The notes under the pieces are model-generated. The model ran no database searches. It worked only from the letters and a program-made list of their open reading frames with translations, and was not told where the DNA came from. A stretch of 64,000 nt of DNA from Ciborinia camelliae (lineage: Eukaryota; Ascomycota; Leotiomycetes; Helotiales; Sclerotiniaceae), in assembly GCA_025890175.1 (NCBI GenBank), contig JANPYM010000017.1:480659-544658 (forward strand), read 5' to 3'. The translations under genes were made by a program, and so were the position numbers. Every line of letters starts with the position of its first letter. Position 1 is the first letter of the stretch. Of this stretch, positions 36,761-47,600 are shown piece by piece.

Positions 36761-38489
36761 ATGGACGTCGATGATGATATCCCGATGCTAGTGGATGTAG
36801 AAGGGGAAGGGGAAGAGGGCGAAGGCAAAGGCGATAATATAGAAGAACAAGAAGCAAAACCTATCAAAGTACCAATCACCATTGTTACAGGCAAGTGTCT
36901 ATATATACTTCAGGATTAGATGATATTACTAACATCCAAATTTAAGGATATCTTGGTGCCGGAAAGACAACTTTGATGAATTATATTTTGAACGAACAGC
37001 ATGGAAAGAAGATAGCTGTGATATTAAATGGTATTTCTTTTCGTATACTTGTCGATCTTCAAATGTTACATTTGACTAATAAGTTACATAGAATTTGGTG
37101 ATTGTAAGTTGGAAATGAGAGATCAAGTGATCTTCCCGATTTTTGTCTCAAGAGATGGCTCTACCATGACTCGGACTATTCATGTCTCATGGCTTATGGT
37201 ATTCCAACTAACATATTCATTACCCAGCTGCGGATATCGAGAAATCCCTAACCGTCAATACTGGTAGTGAGCAAGTCGAAGAGTGGCTCGATGTCGGTAA
37301 TGGCTGCATCTGTTGTTCCGTAAAGTAATTCCCCATACTCCTCTTCCCCATTTCCCCATAACCGTCCCACTTTCCCTGTCCCTTCCCCATCTCCCCGCAC
37401 ATGCCCTCACCAACACACCCCCAGAGACTCCGGCGTAAACGCCATCGAAAGCCTCATGGACCGCCGCGGCGCCTTCGACTACATCCTTCTCGAAACCACC
37501 GGACTCGCCGACCCCGGTAACCTCGCCCCTCTCTTCTGGGTCGACGAAGGTCTCGGAAGCACTATCTACCTAGACGGAATCGTCACCCTCGTTGATGCCA
37601 AAAACATTCTCAAATCCCTCAATGAACCCATTCCATCTGAAATACCCTCTGAAACACCTAATCAGAGCAAATCTTATTCTAACGTCAATAATGAAGAACA
37701 TGAGCATTCCGGACCTCACCTAACAACAGCCCACCTCCAAATCTCTCACGCTGATGTTCTTATTCTCAATAAATCTGATTTGGTAACCCCGGAAGAATTA
37801 GAGGTCGTTAAGGAAAGAATCACAGCTATAAATGGCCTAGCAAAATTACACATCACGGAATTTGGCGCAACACCAAAGCTAGAGGGCGTCTTATTAGATC
37901 TACACGCATATGATAGAGTTGATTTCAATTTGGAGGAAGTAAAATCCAAAGGACACAGCCATTTAGATCCTGTAAGTTTAAGCCTTTTATTTCCTGTTCC
38001 TTCCAAGCTACCTACATAACATTCCCCACCTAAATTTCCCCCCAAAATGAAAATCCAACTAACACCTATAAAAAGACAATCACAACCATCACTCTAACCA
38101 CCCCACCTCTTCCCCCTTCCTCAATCTCCCATCTCGATGCCTGGCTCCGTTCTCTCCTCTGGGATTCCATCATCCCTTCTCCCGTCCTAGGTCTCACCAC
38201 GACCTCTTCCCCCACCACCGCATCCCCGGAAATCCACCGTCTGAAAGCGCGTCTTCCCCTCACCAACCACACCACCAAAATCATCCAAGCCGTGCGCGAA
38301 ATCTTTGAGATCCTCGACGATGCAGCTCCTTCCCCCCAAGCTACCGAGCAAGAAAGCGCCGGCATGGAGATGGAAAATGATCGAAATAGCGAAGGAAAAA
38401 TCGTCTTGATTGGGAGAAATATTAGAGATATGGAAGGCGTGTTATTGGAGAGTTTTTTGAATTGTGTTGTCGAGGGTAAGCCGTGTTAG
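36761..38489 (+). CDS. CobW/G3E-family GTPase, ZNG1-like zinc metallochaperone
   Basis: Exons 36761-36890, 36947-37030, 37092-37103 (only 12 nt), 37228-37324, 37425-37971, 38076-38489; 427 residues. The first intron begins GC (GCAAGT...TTAAG), the only way to join ITIVTG to [11 protein letters not shown], the Walker A motif. Then come NEFGDSADIEKSL, the metal-binding NGCICCSVK (CxCC), [14 protein letters not shown] (switch/Walker B), and [13 protein letters not shown] (NKxD). A His-bearing insert ([11 protein letters not shown]) could bind Zn. The acidic N-terminus resembles the methionine-aminopeptidase-targeting tail of ZNG1/CBWD proteins, which load zinc into MetAP. The C-terminus is uncertain: reading through gives ...[13 protein letters not shown], but GTAAGC at 38476 could splice to 38544 and end ...VVEDIVL (stop at 38555-38557). 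Confidence 0.9.
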
Positions 38490-38629
38490 ATAGAGTTTGG
38501 TTAAGAATATCAAGATACTTCGGCTTTGCCTCACTCATGCTAGATATCGTTTTATAGATTACTACCTACCTGATATCAACACAGGACAATCTTGTACCCG
38601 ATAAATGGTATATCTGACTCTAAATAAGT
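38490..38629. other. Immediate 3' flank of the ZNG1 gene
   Basis: May hold a short terminal exon (38544-38557) of the GTPase gene; otherwise noncoding. Confidence 0.35.
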
Positions 38630-40065
38630 AGCCGCTATTCACTAGCAAAAGTATCAGTTCCCCTGTGAGGCATAGTTATTCATCAAGTTTCATATGTTTC
38701 ATTCATTTATTCATATTGATATCAATATCATTCCTCTCCCTCTTCGTCTTCGTCTCCCTCTTTCTCTTTCCTTCATTTCCTTCCCTTTCCTTCCCTTCCC
38801 TTTCCTTTCCTTCCCTTTCCTTTCCTTTCCTTCCCTTTCCTTTCCTTTCCTCTCCTTCCCTCCCCATCTCGCCCTTTTCTCATCCCCCCACCACCCTAAA
38901 CACACTCATAGTCATCATTCTCTCTCTCCACACAATACAATATAAACAATACAATACCCATAATCATCAGTTCTCATTTCTCATTTCTCATAATAAAATA
39001 TCACATCCATCCATCCATACCTACCTACCCAAGGTACCAATAAAAGTCTAAAACGCCCGTCACAAGCATTCGTATTTTGCCTTCTTTTCCTTCCCATCGC
39101 CATCCTTATCCCCATTTCCATCCCTATTTATTAAAACCCTACCACTTTAATTTCTTTCTCTTTTCTCTTTTTTCTTTCTTTCTTTTCCCTTCTCCCTCTT
39201 CCTTTCTCTCTTCTCCCTCCTCCTTCCTCTCTCCTCCTTCCTCCCTTCTCTCTCCTTCCTTCTCCTTCCTTCCTCATCTCTCTCCACCCACCTCCCTTAC
39301 TTTCCTTTTCCCTCTTCCTTTCAAAAAGTAGATAAAAAACGCAAGATGAAAAACATACCCCTAAAATATACCCTCTAAAACCATACACATAAAACCATAC
39401 ACACGAGAAAGAGATATTCGTATATACCTATATTCTCCAAGTAATTTTTACTTCTTACTTCATATCCCCTTCCCTCCTCCCCCTTCCCTTCCCTCCTCCC
39501 CCTCTTCCCCCTTCTCCCCCCCAAACAAAAAACGAACGAGAATCTCAAATAGGTAAAGAAAAAACATCATGGATATCATGAACATCATCACAATCATCAC
39601 AATCACAATCATCACAATCACAACCACAATCACAATCATCAAAGTCAAAGTCGATAGCAAATAGCAAAACTCAAGAATCTCGCTCTCGCTCTTCCATTTC
39701 CTATTCCTATTCCTATTCCTTTTTCCTTTTCCTTTCCCTTCCCTTCCTTTCCCCACCCACCCCTCCCCCTATCTCTTCCTTCCTTCTTCCTTCTTCCTCT
39801 CCCTCTCTCCCTCCCCCTATCTATCCATGTTATGTCCCCCTCCCCCCTCCCCCTTTCCCCTTTCCCTTTTAACAACATGAGAGAGAGAAAGCAAGAAAGA
39901 AAGAAAGAAGAAAAAAATATGACTAATAAATAGTCTTTACATCCATCCATCCATCCATCCACCCATCGATCCATCCATCCATGACATTCCTCTCCCGTCC
40001 ATCCCTCCATCCCTCCATCCATGCCTCCACCCCATCTAATATTTGTTGTCGCGACACCCTACCCC
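38630..40065. repeat. Left copy of duplicated segment, contig end
   Basis: 1436 bp that recur almost unchanged at 40076-41515. Differences are one extra C near 40939, one extra C near 41293 and one extra GA near 41335 in the right copy. The sequence is strongly pyrimidine-rich on the + strand (TTTCC/CCCTT tracts) with CCATC and ATCACA runs; no gene. Best read as overlapping contig ends that were not merged. Confidence 0.9.
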
Positions 40066-40075
40066 NNNNNNNNNN
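40066..40075. other. Assembly gap (10 N)
   Basis: Ten N; arbitrary-length scaffold gap. Flanking sequence is duplicated on both sides. Confidence 0.99.
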
Positions 40076-41515
40076 AGCCGCTATTCACTAGCAAAAGTAT
40101 CAGTTCCCCTGTGAGGCATAGTTATTCATCAAGTTTCATATGTTTCATTCATTTATTCATATTGATATCAATATCATTCCTCTCCCTCTTCGTCTTCGTC
40201 TCCCTCTTTCTCTTTCCTTCATTTCCTTCCCTTTCCTTCCCTTCCCTTTCCTTTCCTTCCCTTTCCTTTCCTTTCCTTCCCTTTCCTTTCCTTTCCTCTC
40301 CTTCCCTCCCCATCTCGCCCTTTTCTCATCCCCCCACCACCCTAAACACACTCATAGTCATCATTCTCTCTCTCCACACAATACAATATAAACAATACAA
40401 TACCCATAATCATCAGTTCTCATTTCTCATTTCTCATAATAAAATATCACATCCATCCATCCATACCTACCTACCCAAGGTACCAATAAAAGTCTAAAAC
40501 GCCCGTCACAAGCATTCGTATTTTGCCTTCTTTTCCTTCCCATCGCCATCCTTATCCCCATTTCCATCCCTATTTATTAAAACCCTACCACTTTAATTTC
40601 TTTCTCTTTTCTCTTTTTTCTTTCTTTCTTTTCCCTTCTCCCTCTTCCTTTCTCTCTTCTCCCTCCTCCTTCCTCTCTCCTCCTTCCTCCCTTCTCTCTC
40701 CTTCCTTCTCCTTCCTTCCTCATCTCTCTCCACCCACCTCCCTTACTTTCCTTTTCCCTCTTCCTTTCAAAAAGTAGATAAAAAACGCAAGATGAAAAAC
40801 ATACCCCTAAAATATACCCTCTAAAACCATACACATAAAACCATACACACGAGAAAGAGATATTCGTATATACCTATATTCTCCAAGTAATTTTTACTTC
40901 TTACTTCATATCCCCTTCCCTCCTCCCCCTTCCCTTCCCCTCCTCCCCCTCTTCCCCCTTCTCCCCCCCAAACAAAAAACGAACGAGAATCTCAAATAGG
41001 TAAAGAAAAAACATCATGGATATCATGAACATCATCACAATCATCACAATCACAATCATCACAATCACAACCACAATCACAATCATCAAAGTCAAAGTCG
41101 ATAGCAAATAGCAAAACTCAAGAATCTCGCTCTCGCTCTTCCATTTCCTATTCCTATTCCTATTCCTTTTTCCTTTTCCTTTCCCTTCCCTTCCTTTCCC
41201 CACCCACCCCTCCCCCTATCTCTTCCTTCCTTCTTCCTTCTTCCTCTCCCTCTCTCCCTCCCCCTATCTATCCATGTTATGTCCCCCTCCCCCCCTCCCC
41301 CTTTCCCCTTTCCCTTTTAACAACATGAGAGAGAGAGAAAGCAAGAAAGAAAGAAAGAAGAAAAAAATATGACTAATAAATAGTCTTTACATCCATCCAT
41401 CCATCCATCCACCCATCGATCCATCCATCCATGACATTCCTCTCCCGTCCATCCCTCCATCCCTCCATCCATGCCTCCACCCCATCTAATATTTGTTGTC
41501 GCGACACCCTACCCC
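40076..41515. repeat. Right copy of duplicated segment, contig start
   Basis: 1440-bp match to 38630-40065; it continues into unique sequence at 41516. Noncoding, polypyrimidine. All differences seen are in mononucleotide or dinucleotide runs, as expected of sequencing error. Confidence 0.9.
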
Positions 41516-42101
41516 TCCCTCCCCACCCAGTGAGTATCCCTCTCACAAAAAAATACAAACGATGATGCCCCAAACGCCAGGAATGCTATGTACATGTATC
41601 TCATTCGTCGATTATGCGTGATGTGATTCGCAATGCAGTGCCGAGGAGCCGCTCATCGAAATTTTCCATCGACGAAGCAATAAAAAAACACCGCGAGAAA
41701 ATGTAACAAAAGGAAAAGAAAAGCCACCGTATCACAATAATCGCCAGTCAAAAAAACCCCCTTCTCGGCGCCCCCTCAAATGCATTCATTTCCGGCAAAA
41801 CCTTTTTAACTCGATCTTCGTTCATACGGTACGTAATAATCTAGTCCCCGATTTTATAAGGGAACTTTCATTTCGCCATCTCCAAATGACCCTTCTTTCT
41901 GGGATATATTTTGCTCCAAAAGTGATATCGAGGGGAATCTATGCAATCGCTAAAAAAAAACAACTGATCGTTTCAAGACCTCTGCCAAGGCTTGAATAAC
42001 TGCCCTCGAAGTAAAAATACAGCCGGCGCCCAAGGTCGACGCAGGGGTGCGAGGTATTCAAAGAGGGTTCGTCGTGGTGCCAACTGACGATTATCTAACT
42101 G
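41516..42101. other. 3' flank of the FlbA-type gene
   Basis: 586 bp with no ORF of interest; convergent side between the ZNG1 and RGS genes. Confidence 0.5.
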
Positions 42102-43762
42102 CTACCTGGTAGATTTGCTGACAGAGCGTTCAGGCAAGTTGTACCGTGACCCATTTGAATCGAAATCGTAATTCTTAAGAGTCTGCTCATATTTGGAGCT
42201 CTTCATAAACTTCGGTACGGAATCCTACAATGAATCGTTAGCAAGTAATTGATAGTTGCAAAATGATAATACTCACACTAGCCATCAGCTTGAAGACAGA
42301 CAATTGAGCCTCTTCAAATAGTTTCGTGACCTCCTTCAGACTCTCAACCATAGCCGCATCTTGTCCCACAGCTTTGGTCATCCTGGTAGCAAGTTGATTC
42401 CTGAGCATATGGTCGATGTTCAGCTCGCAAGGTGAGCCTGGAGCCAAAAATGCATTGTATATGCCATACGCCGAGGCCATGGTTTCTTTAACGGAATCCA
42501 GACTTCCTGCTGATTTACCCCTGACTGAATCCACATTTCTTACAGCTGCTCTGCATGACTTCAAAAATTCATCCACGTCTAAGTAGAAAGACAAGTTCTC
42601 CTCACAATGGGTATCCCGAAGGTTCTCGCGGAAAAGTAAACGGAGAGCAGCATCGTTGAGGATTTTGTCCAACTTCTGAGTATTCGAATCGCGGGACACA
42701 CCAGCTCTTATGGCTGCTGAAGTTCCTTCACTTTCAGAAGTACGATCCCTTGAAGTCATATTGATAACATCCTTGCCTTTTTGTGATAATTGATAATAGG
42801 CATACTTTGTAGGCTGAAATCGGAAATCCTTCTTATCATCTGAAGAATGAGGATGTTGTTGATATTGCCTGTCGGGCTGAACACACCAGATTAGTTCTTG
42901 CTCCAAAAATAGCGATGCAATTACTGTGGTTTCCCGTCTGTCCACAGTAGTACAACAGTCCATCAGCCAGTCACAAGCGGCTTTTCCGGTAAATGTCTGA
43001 TAAACAGTTCTAGGTGGAGATCCAACTTTACGCTCTCCTGCCATTCTTACACCGGCAATTCCATCCTTGTACTCGCTCAACGAGTCCGAATCAGCTGATG
43101 TGGTGCTGGTCTTAATGTTTGGTCCATTTTGACCAACGAACCTGCGGAAAATAACCTCAATTGTGCTTCGGTCCGAGGAGAGCTTGTCCGTAGCTGAATC
43201 TCTTTCTAAAATGACCAGTTGCATTGTGTTCCGTGGGGATGCGACCAGTTCTGCGACATGTCTTTGTTGTATTCCATTCTTCGAGCAGAATCTTTCCAAA
43301 ACAAAAATGCCCTTTGGTGTCAACTGCCATATGCACCCCTTCATTGTAAAGTCTTTTAATTGCTTGCCATCCGCAGATTCGATAAATCGTGCATCCAAGA
43401 AGCGCTGACAAACTGATCGAGCCATTTCCCGCGCCATAGAAAATGTGGTGGTCGTGGTGGTGGTAACGATACGGGAGGGATCTTTTGGATCTGGCATACG
43501 ATTTGACTGTGAGAATTTTAAAGAACCCAAATTATTGATGGCCTCTTCTGAAAGAAACGAATGCTCAATTCTAGTTAATCGTATGCGGTGCGCTGCCAGT
43601 GGTAAACTGACCACCAACGTTGCGAATAAATCATTAAAATCCTTGCTCAAAGTCAGCATCAATCTTTCCTTCCAAAAAGTCATATTGTTTGCCAATACAT
43701 ACTCTAGTGAACGGCCTGTCATCACTGGTCATGCGCAGTAAGCGCGAAGAGGTTTGATGCAT
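42102..43762 (-). CDS. flbA: FlbA/Sst2-type RGS protein (DEP-DEP-RGS), N-terminus unresolved
   Basis: Secure exons: 43703-43762 (open further 5' to 43879), 42277-43641, 42102-42224; GT-AG. From the conserved Met of MHQTSSRLLRMTSDDRPFTR this gives 515 residues. The core has DFNDLFATLVVSLPLAAHR, LKFSQSNRMPDPKDPSRI and a DEP unit (AREMARSVCQRFLDARFIES). A second DEP follows (FTGKAACDWLMDCCTTVDRR), then an RGS box (LDKILNDAALRLLFRENLRD, CEENLSFYLDVDEFL, KLMASDSVPKFMKSSKYEQT). It accelerates GTP hydrolysis of the FadA-type G-alpha subunit, favouring conidiation over vegetative growth; the DEPs dock to receptors and membrane. Known relatives have a long Ser/Thr-rich N-terminus. Such sequence exists up to about 44630, but I could not join it in frame. 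Stop codons and the C-terminal exon are well supported. Confidence 0.9.
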
Positions 43763-44630
43763 CTTGCTTGAATTTGTCGTCCTGCGACGTGAGTAGATCA
43801 ACGGTGGGGTGCCGGCGGCAGTATTCGAGTACAAGTAAAGACTGACGACGACCAAGGAAATGGGTCGGAGGTGCGTTTTCTGGAATCGTGTCCGATGTAC
43901 CAGTCGATGTCGTTGGGTGAGAAGGATAAACCTGTATGCTCTCCAATACTTGCAATAGACTCTGCTGACTTTGACTTATTGAGATTCTTCAAAGGAGTGT
44001 TATGATCTGTATTTGAATCTAAAATATTGCTTGAAGAAGGATGTGAAGGTAATGTGGGTTCAGCAAAAACTTGCAATTGTGTTGCTAGTTTTATCTATTG
44101 CCAATGCAGCCAAGGTGAAAAAGCCGCTTCGGTTTTGTCTTGATGAGCTAGTCGATTGTGATGTTGCTTATTAGAAGTATTATTAGATGAACGAGGGATC
44201 AGTTCCTTTGAACTCGATTCCCGAACGATCAATGAAAATTTTGAATCAATAGTCAAAGGTCAAACGGAACAGTTCACTGAAGATATCTTTGAGGGATCTT
44301 TCGTAAAATTTTGAGTAGTCTCGCCTTCTCGAATGGATCGATCCGAAAGTGGTGGTGGTGACTTTGAGGCTGAGGTGGTGGTGGTGGTGGTGGTGGTTGT
44401 TGAGGGATGGATGTGTATGTGTAGGATGGTTGGTTTGAGTATGAGACGTACGTGGGGATGATTTGATTTTGATTGTTATTTGTACCAGTCAAATTCAGTC
44501 TCGAATTTGACTTTGAGTGAAAGTGGTATAGAGAATGAAAAGAGGAATTAGGAGTTTTAGAGATCGTGGAAGTCGTATTGCTAGCGGTCGTGGTAGTCGT
44601 GTGGGGTGAAATAGAAGACTAGAGAGCCAT
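43763..44630 (-). other. Probable 5' coding part of flbA, interrupted
   Basis: Minus-strand segments read as disordered fungal N-terminal sequence: TTTTTASNTTSTISKTPNSS with a PPPPPPPPQPQSHHHH run, then SSSKELIPRSSNNTSNKQHH, LKNLNKSKSAESIASIGEHT, and TAAGTPPLIYSRRRTTNSS. An ATG at 44628-44630 starts MAL but meets TAG at once (44619-44621). Other in-frame stops are near 44266 (TGA) and 44093 (TAG). The apparent 51-nt intron 43880-43930 gives the wrong phase. Missed introns, sequencing error or real decay are all possible. Confidence 0.45.
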
Positions 44631-47600
44631 CTAAGTTTTTTTAAAAAAAATCCGCGACTAGGTATTAATATTTATTTATTAATAAAAAAACACAATTGAG
44701 TATTTACACTGCGTGTATGTACAAGGAAGGTAGAAGAAAGAGAATTTAATGGAGTACTGTACTTAGGTACTGGGATGATAAAGGATCCATGACACATCTG
44801 TCTTGAATTCGCGATTTCCACGCTTGTACCGTAATGGAAATTATGGGATACCCAGGGGTTTTATTATTACTATTATTGTTATTATGATTATTATCCTTCC
44901 CTAGTATTATTCTGATTATTCTGATTTGGCCTGGTCTCTGGTCTCGCTGCTCTTACTTTTTGATTTTCTTTTCGTCTCTCCAAGGTTCGTCGAGGTGGAG
45001 GGAGTGAAGATTGTGGAGGGAGGAGCGGTAGTGGAATAAAGGTTTAGGTTATGTTGTGTTTTGGTTGTGTTTTGGTTTGGCTGGATTCTCTGGGTCAAAT
45101 TGGGTGCAGATGGATAAAATTTATTCGTTACGGGTACAGTACATACCTACGTAGGTACAGGAACAAGTGCGGCGAGTGCGGGTAGACTGCAAGTAAATTT
45201 GAGCTAGCAAGAGTGGTGACACTGGGTAGCAGGTAGGTAGGGACACTGTGAATAAAACAAGGGAGTCCAAGGGAATCAGTATTCAGAATTCGATGAACTT
45301 GCTGGGCACCTATAACTTATAACTACGAGTAACTGACTGTACCTACTGTAGGTAATCTGTATCGGTGTGAATCAAGCGAGAAAGTTCAGACTACAGTAGT
45401 AAGAATTGATTTTGATTTTGATTTTATTGATATATATGTACTACCCATAAAGTCGGTCGGCCGGTGAGTGATGCAAAATTCACTTCACTTCATTTTGCAT
45501 ATAAGATGATTTGTGCCGCGAAGAGAAGAGAGAGCGAGCGAAGAGGACAAGGCAAGCTTGATTTGATTTGCTAAGCATAAGTGATGGGAGTGATACACGG
45601 ATTTGGTGATTGGTGAGGATCTGACAGTCCAGTTCTGGATTGTCTAACCATCGAACCCTGGCTGGAACTGGAACTGGAACTGGGAACTGGAACTTTCGAA
45701 TCCATCCCTCTTCAAAAGGGTCAACCCCCTTGATTTCCCAAGCATGATTGGATGGATCCGCATATCGACCAGCATCATCTGAAGCGCAAATCAGCAAATC
45801 AAAGAAAAAAAGCGGGAAACCCTCGTTCTTAGCACGAGGATTGCTGGGACCCACAAGTAGCGTGCGTCCGGCGTGTTTTCTCGGTAGTGTAAAAGAACAA
45901 GGGGGATTGATTGAATAATTGTTCTATGCCTAGATATGCTGTGTTCCTCAATCAGGCACATAAACACATTACCTACCTAGGTATTGTCGAATGAAACATG
46001 GTTAATGGGTTCAAACGGCTAATCTATATGAGGTATTATTTTATATCGTATTGTATGGATTGAGGTTTCGATTCCTCAAGGGGGAATATCGGTATCGGAA
46101 TTTCGTAAACTTTTCGATTAATTCCACTGTTTTCGAATCTACAAAGAAGACCCAACTAAACAGATGAAGATAGATCGATTACTCATCACCTGCATTTCAA
46201 TACAATCTTCATTCATAATAATACAATATGTAGTACCTTAGTTTTGGTAAGGAAGGGGAACGATATTCGGAATAGGAATAGTCAATCCTATAATCCTAGG
46301 TCTCTACACATACCGGTAGAGATACAGTAACCTAACGACTGTACCAACAATCAATCATTCTCATTCTTACGCATCTAAATCCGAATCGGACTATTACTCT
46401 ATCACATTACTTAATATCACCTATCACCAAAGTCCGTTTCGTCTCTCCAGCATAGCATACCAAGCTGATCTTAGAATGAAAGGAGCCTTTGGAAGGTCAA
46501 GCGCACCTTACGCTACATATATGCATGCCGTAAGACGATTATGCCTTCAGTAGGTAGTAATACTAAACAATACCTAGAGACTATAAAGATTCAAGATAGA
46601 CTTCTCCACACACACCTTTCATCAGCCATCCTTTAAACGAGCCAATGAAGCCACATTCAGCGAACATACTTTTCATAAAGGCTGTCACACTAATTATGCT
46701 TCAAGTTAATGCCAAGGTGCATCTATCACGTTTTCTCGTTTTTTACTCGTGGCATACAGGGATCTAGATTGTCATTCAACGGATGGATGGCCGACCCTGC
46801 AAAAATATCTAGTGACCAATACTTTTGGGATGTAGTAATGGATGGGGATTTCATACCGTTATTGATGTATAGTAAGTATACCTAGGTAGCATATACGGAA
46901 TATAGGTAGTATACCTACCTACTACCTACCTATCTACTACTTAGGTAGGTAATTATTTCTAACCCAACCACTTATTCTCAGTAATATAATTATTGAATCT
47001 TCCATCTGGAGTTATTCTACCTACCTAGCTACCGACCTACGTATCTAGCATACTTACACATGCTGGTACTGCCCAGGTGGTGGGTGCTACACTATATTTT
47101 CGCAAGCAGGTTCATAATAATACAAGCTTAAAAGTTAAAGCAGTCAGTTAAATCTGAGACTTTCATTATCCCCCTACCTAACCTAATCTTCCACTTTTTG
47201 GGTCTTGACTCTTGAGTTGAGAGTCAAGAGGAGTCAAGACACCACCCACCAGGTTCCAACGCCAGCGCCATCCACGGTCCACCCCATCAAACGAGACAAG
47301 GGACAGGACACATAATTACGAACCGCACAACTAATAATAAGCATGTGAGTCTTGCCTCTCTCTTGAGATAAGAAGATCTTCAAATTCTGTTGATCGGTCC
47401 AACATCTAATTTTAATCTTCTTTTTTGTTCTTGGGTTATTCTTGTGTTTCCAGATGGATGACATCAAATGATATCAATGTCTCTCTCCGTCTCTCTAACT
47501 TTTTCTTTGCGTGGATCCCATGAATAAGGTTAATAGAGTGGAATGAACTTTCTTTCGGTTTAAGTTTCGGTGTGAGAAATGTTCCGGAAACTTGCAGCTG

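Noticed and set aside
38665..39756. Several ORFs rich in Phe/Leu/Ser/Pro or Arg/Glu/Gly/Lys in the polypyrimidine zone
   Set aside because: Pure products of simple-sequence DNA, also present unchanged in the duplicated copy.
45480..45854. 124-codon minus ORF with a PVPVPVPA run
   Set aside because: The run comes from a GGAACT microsatellite; no conserved sequence.
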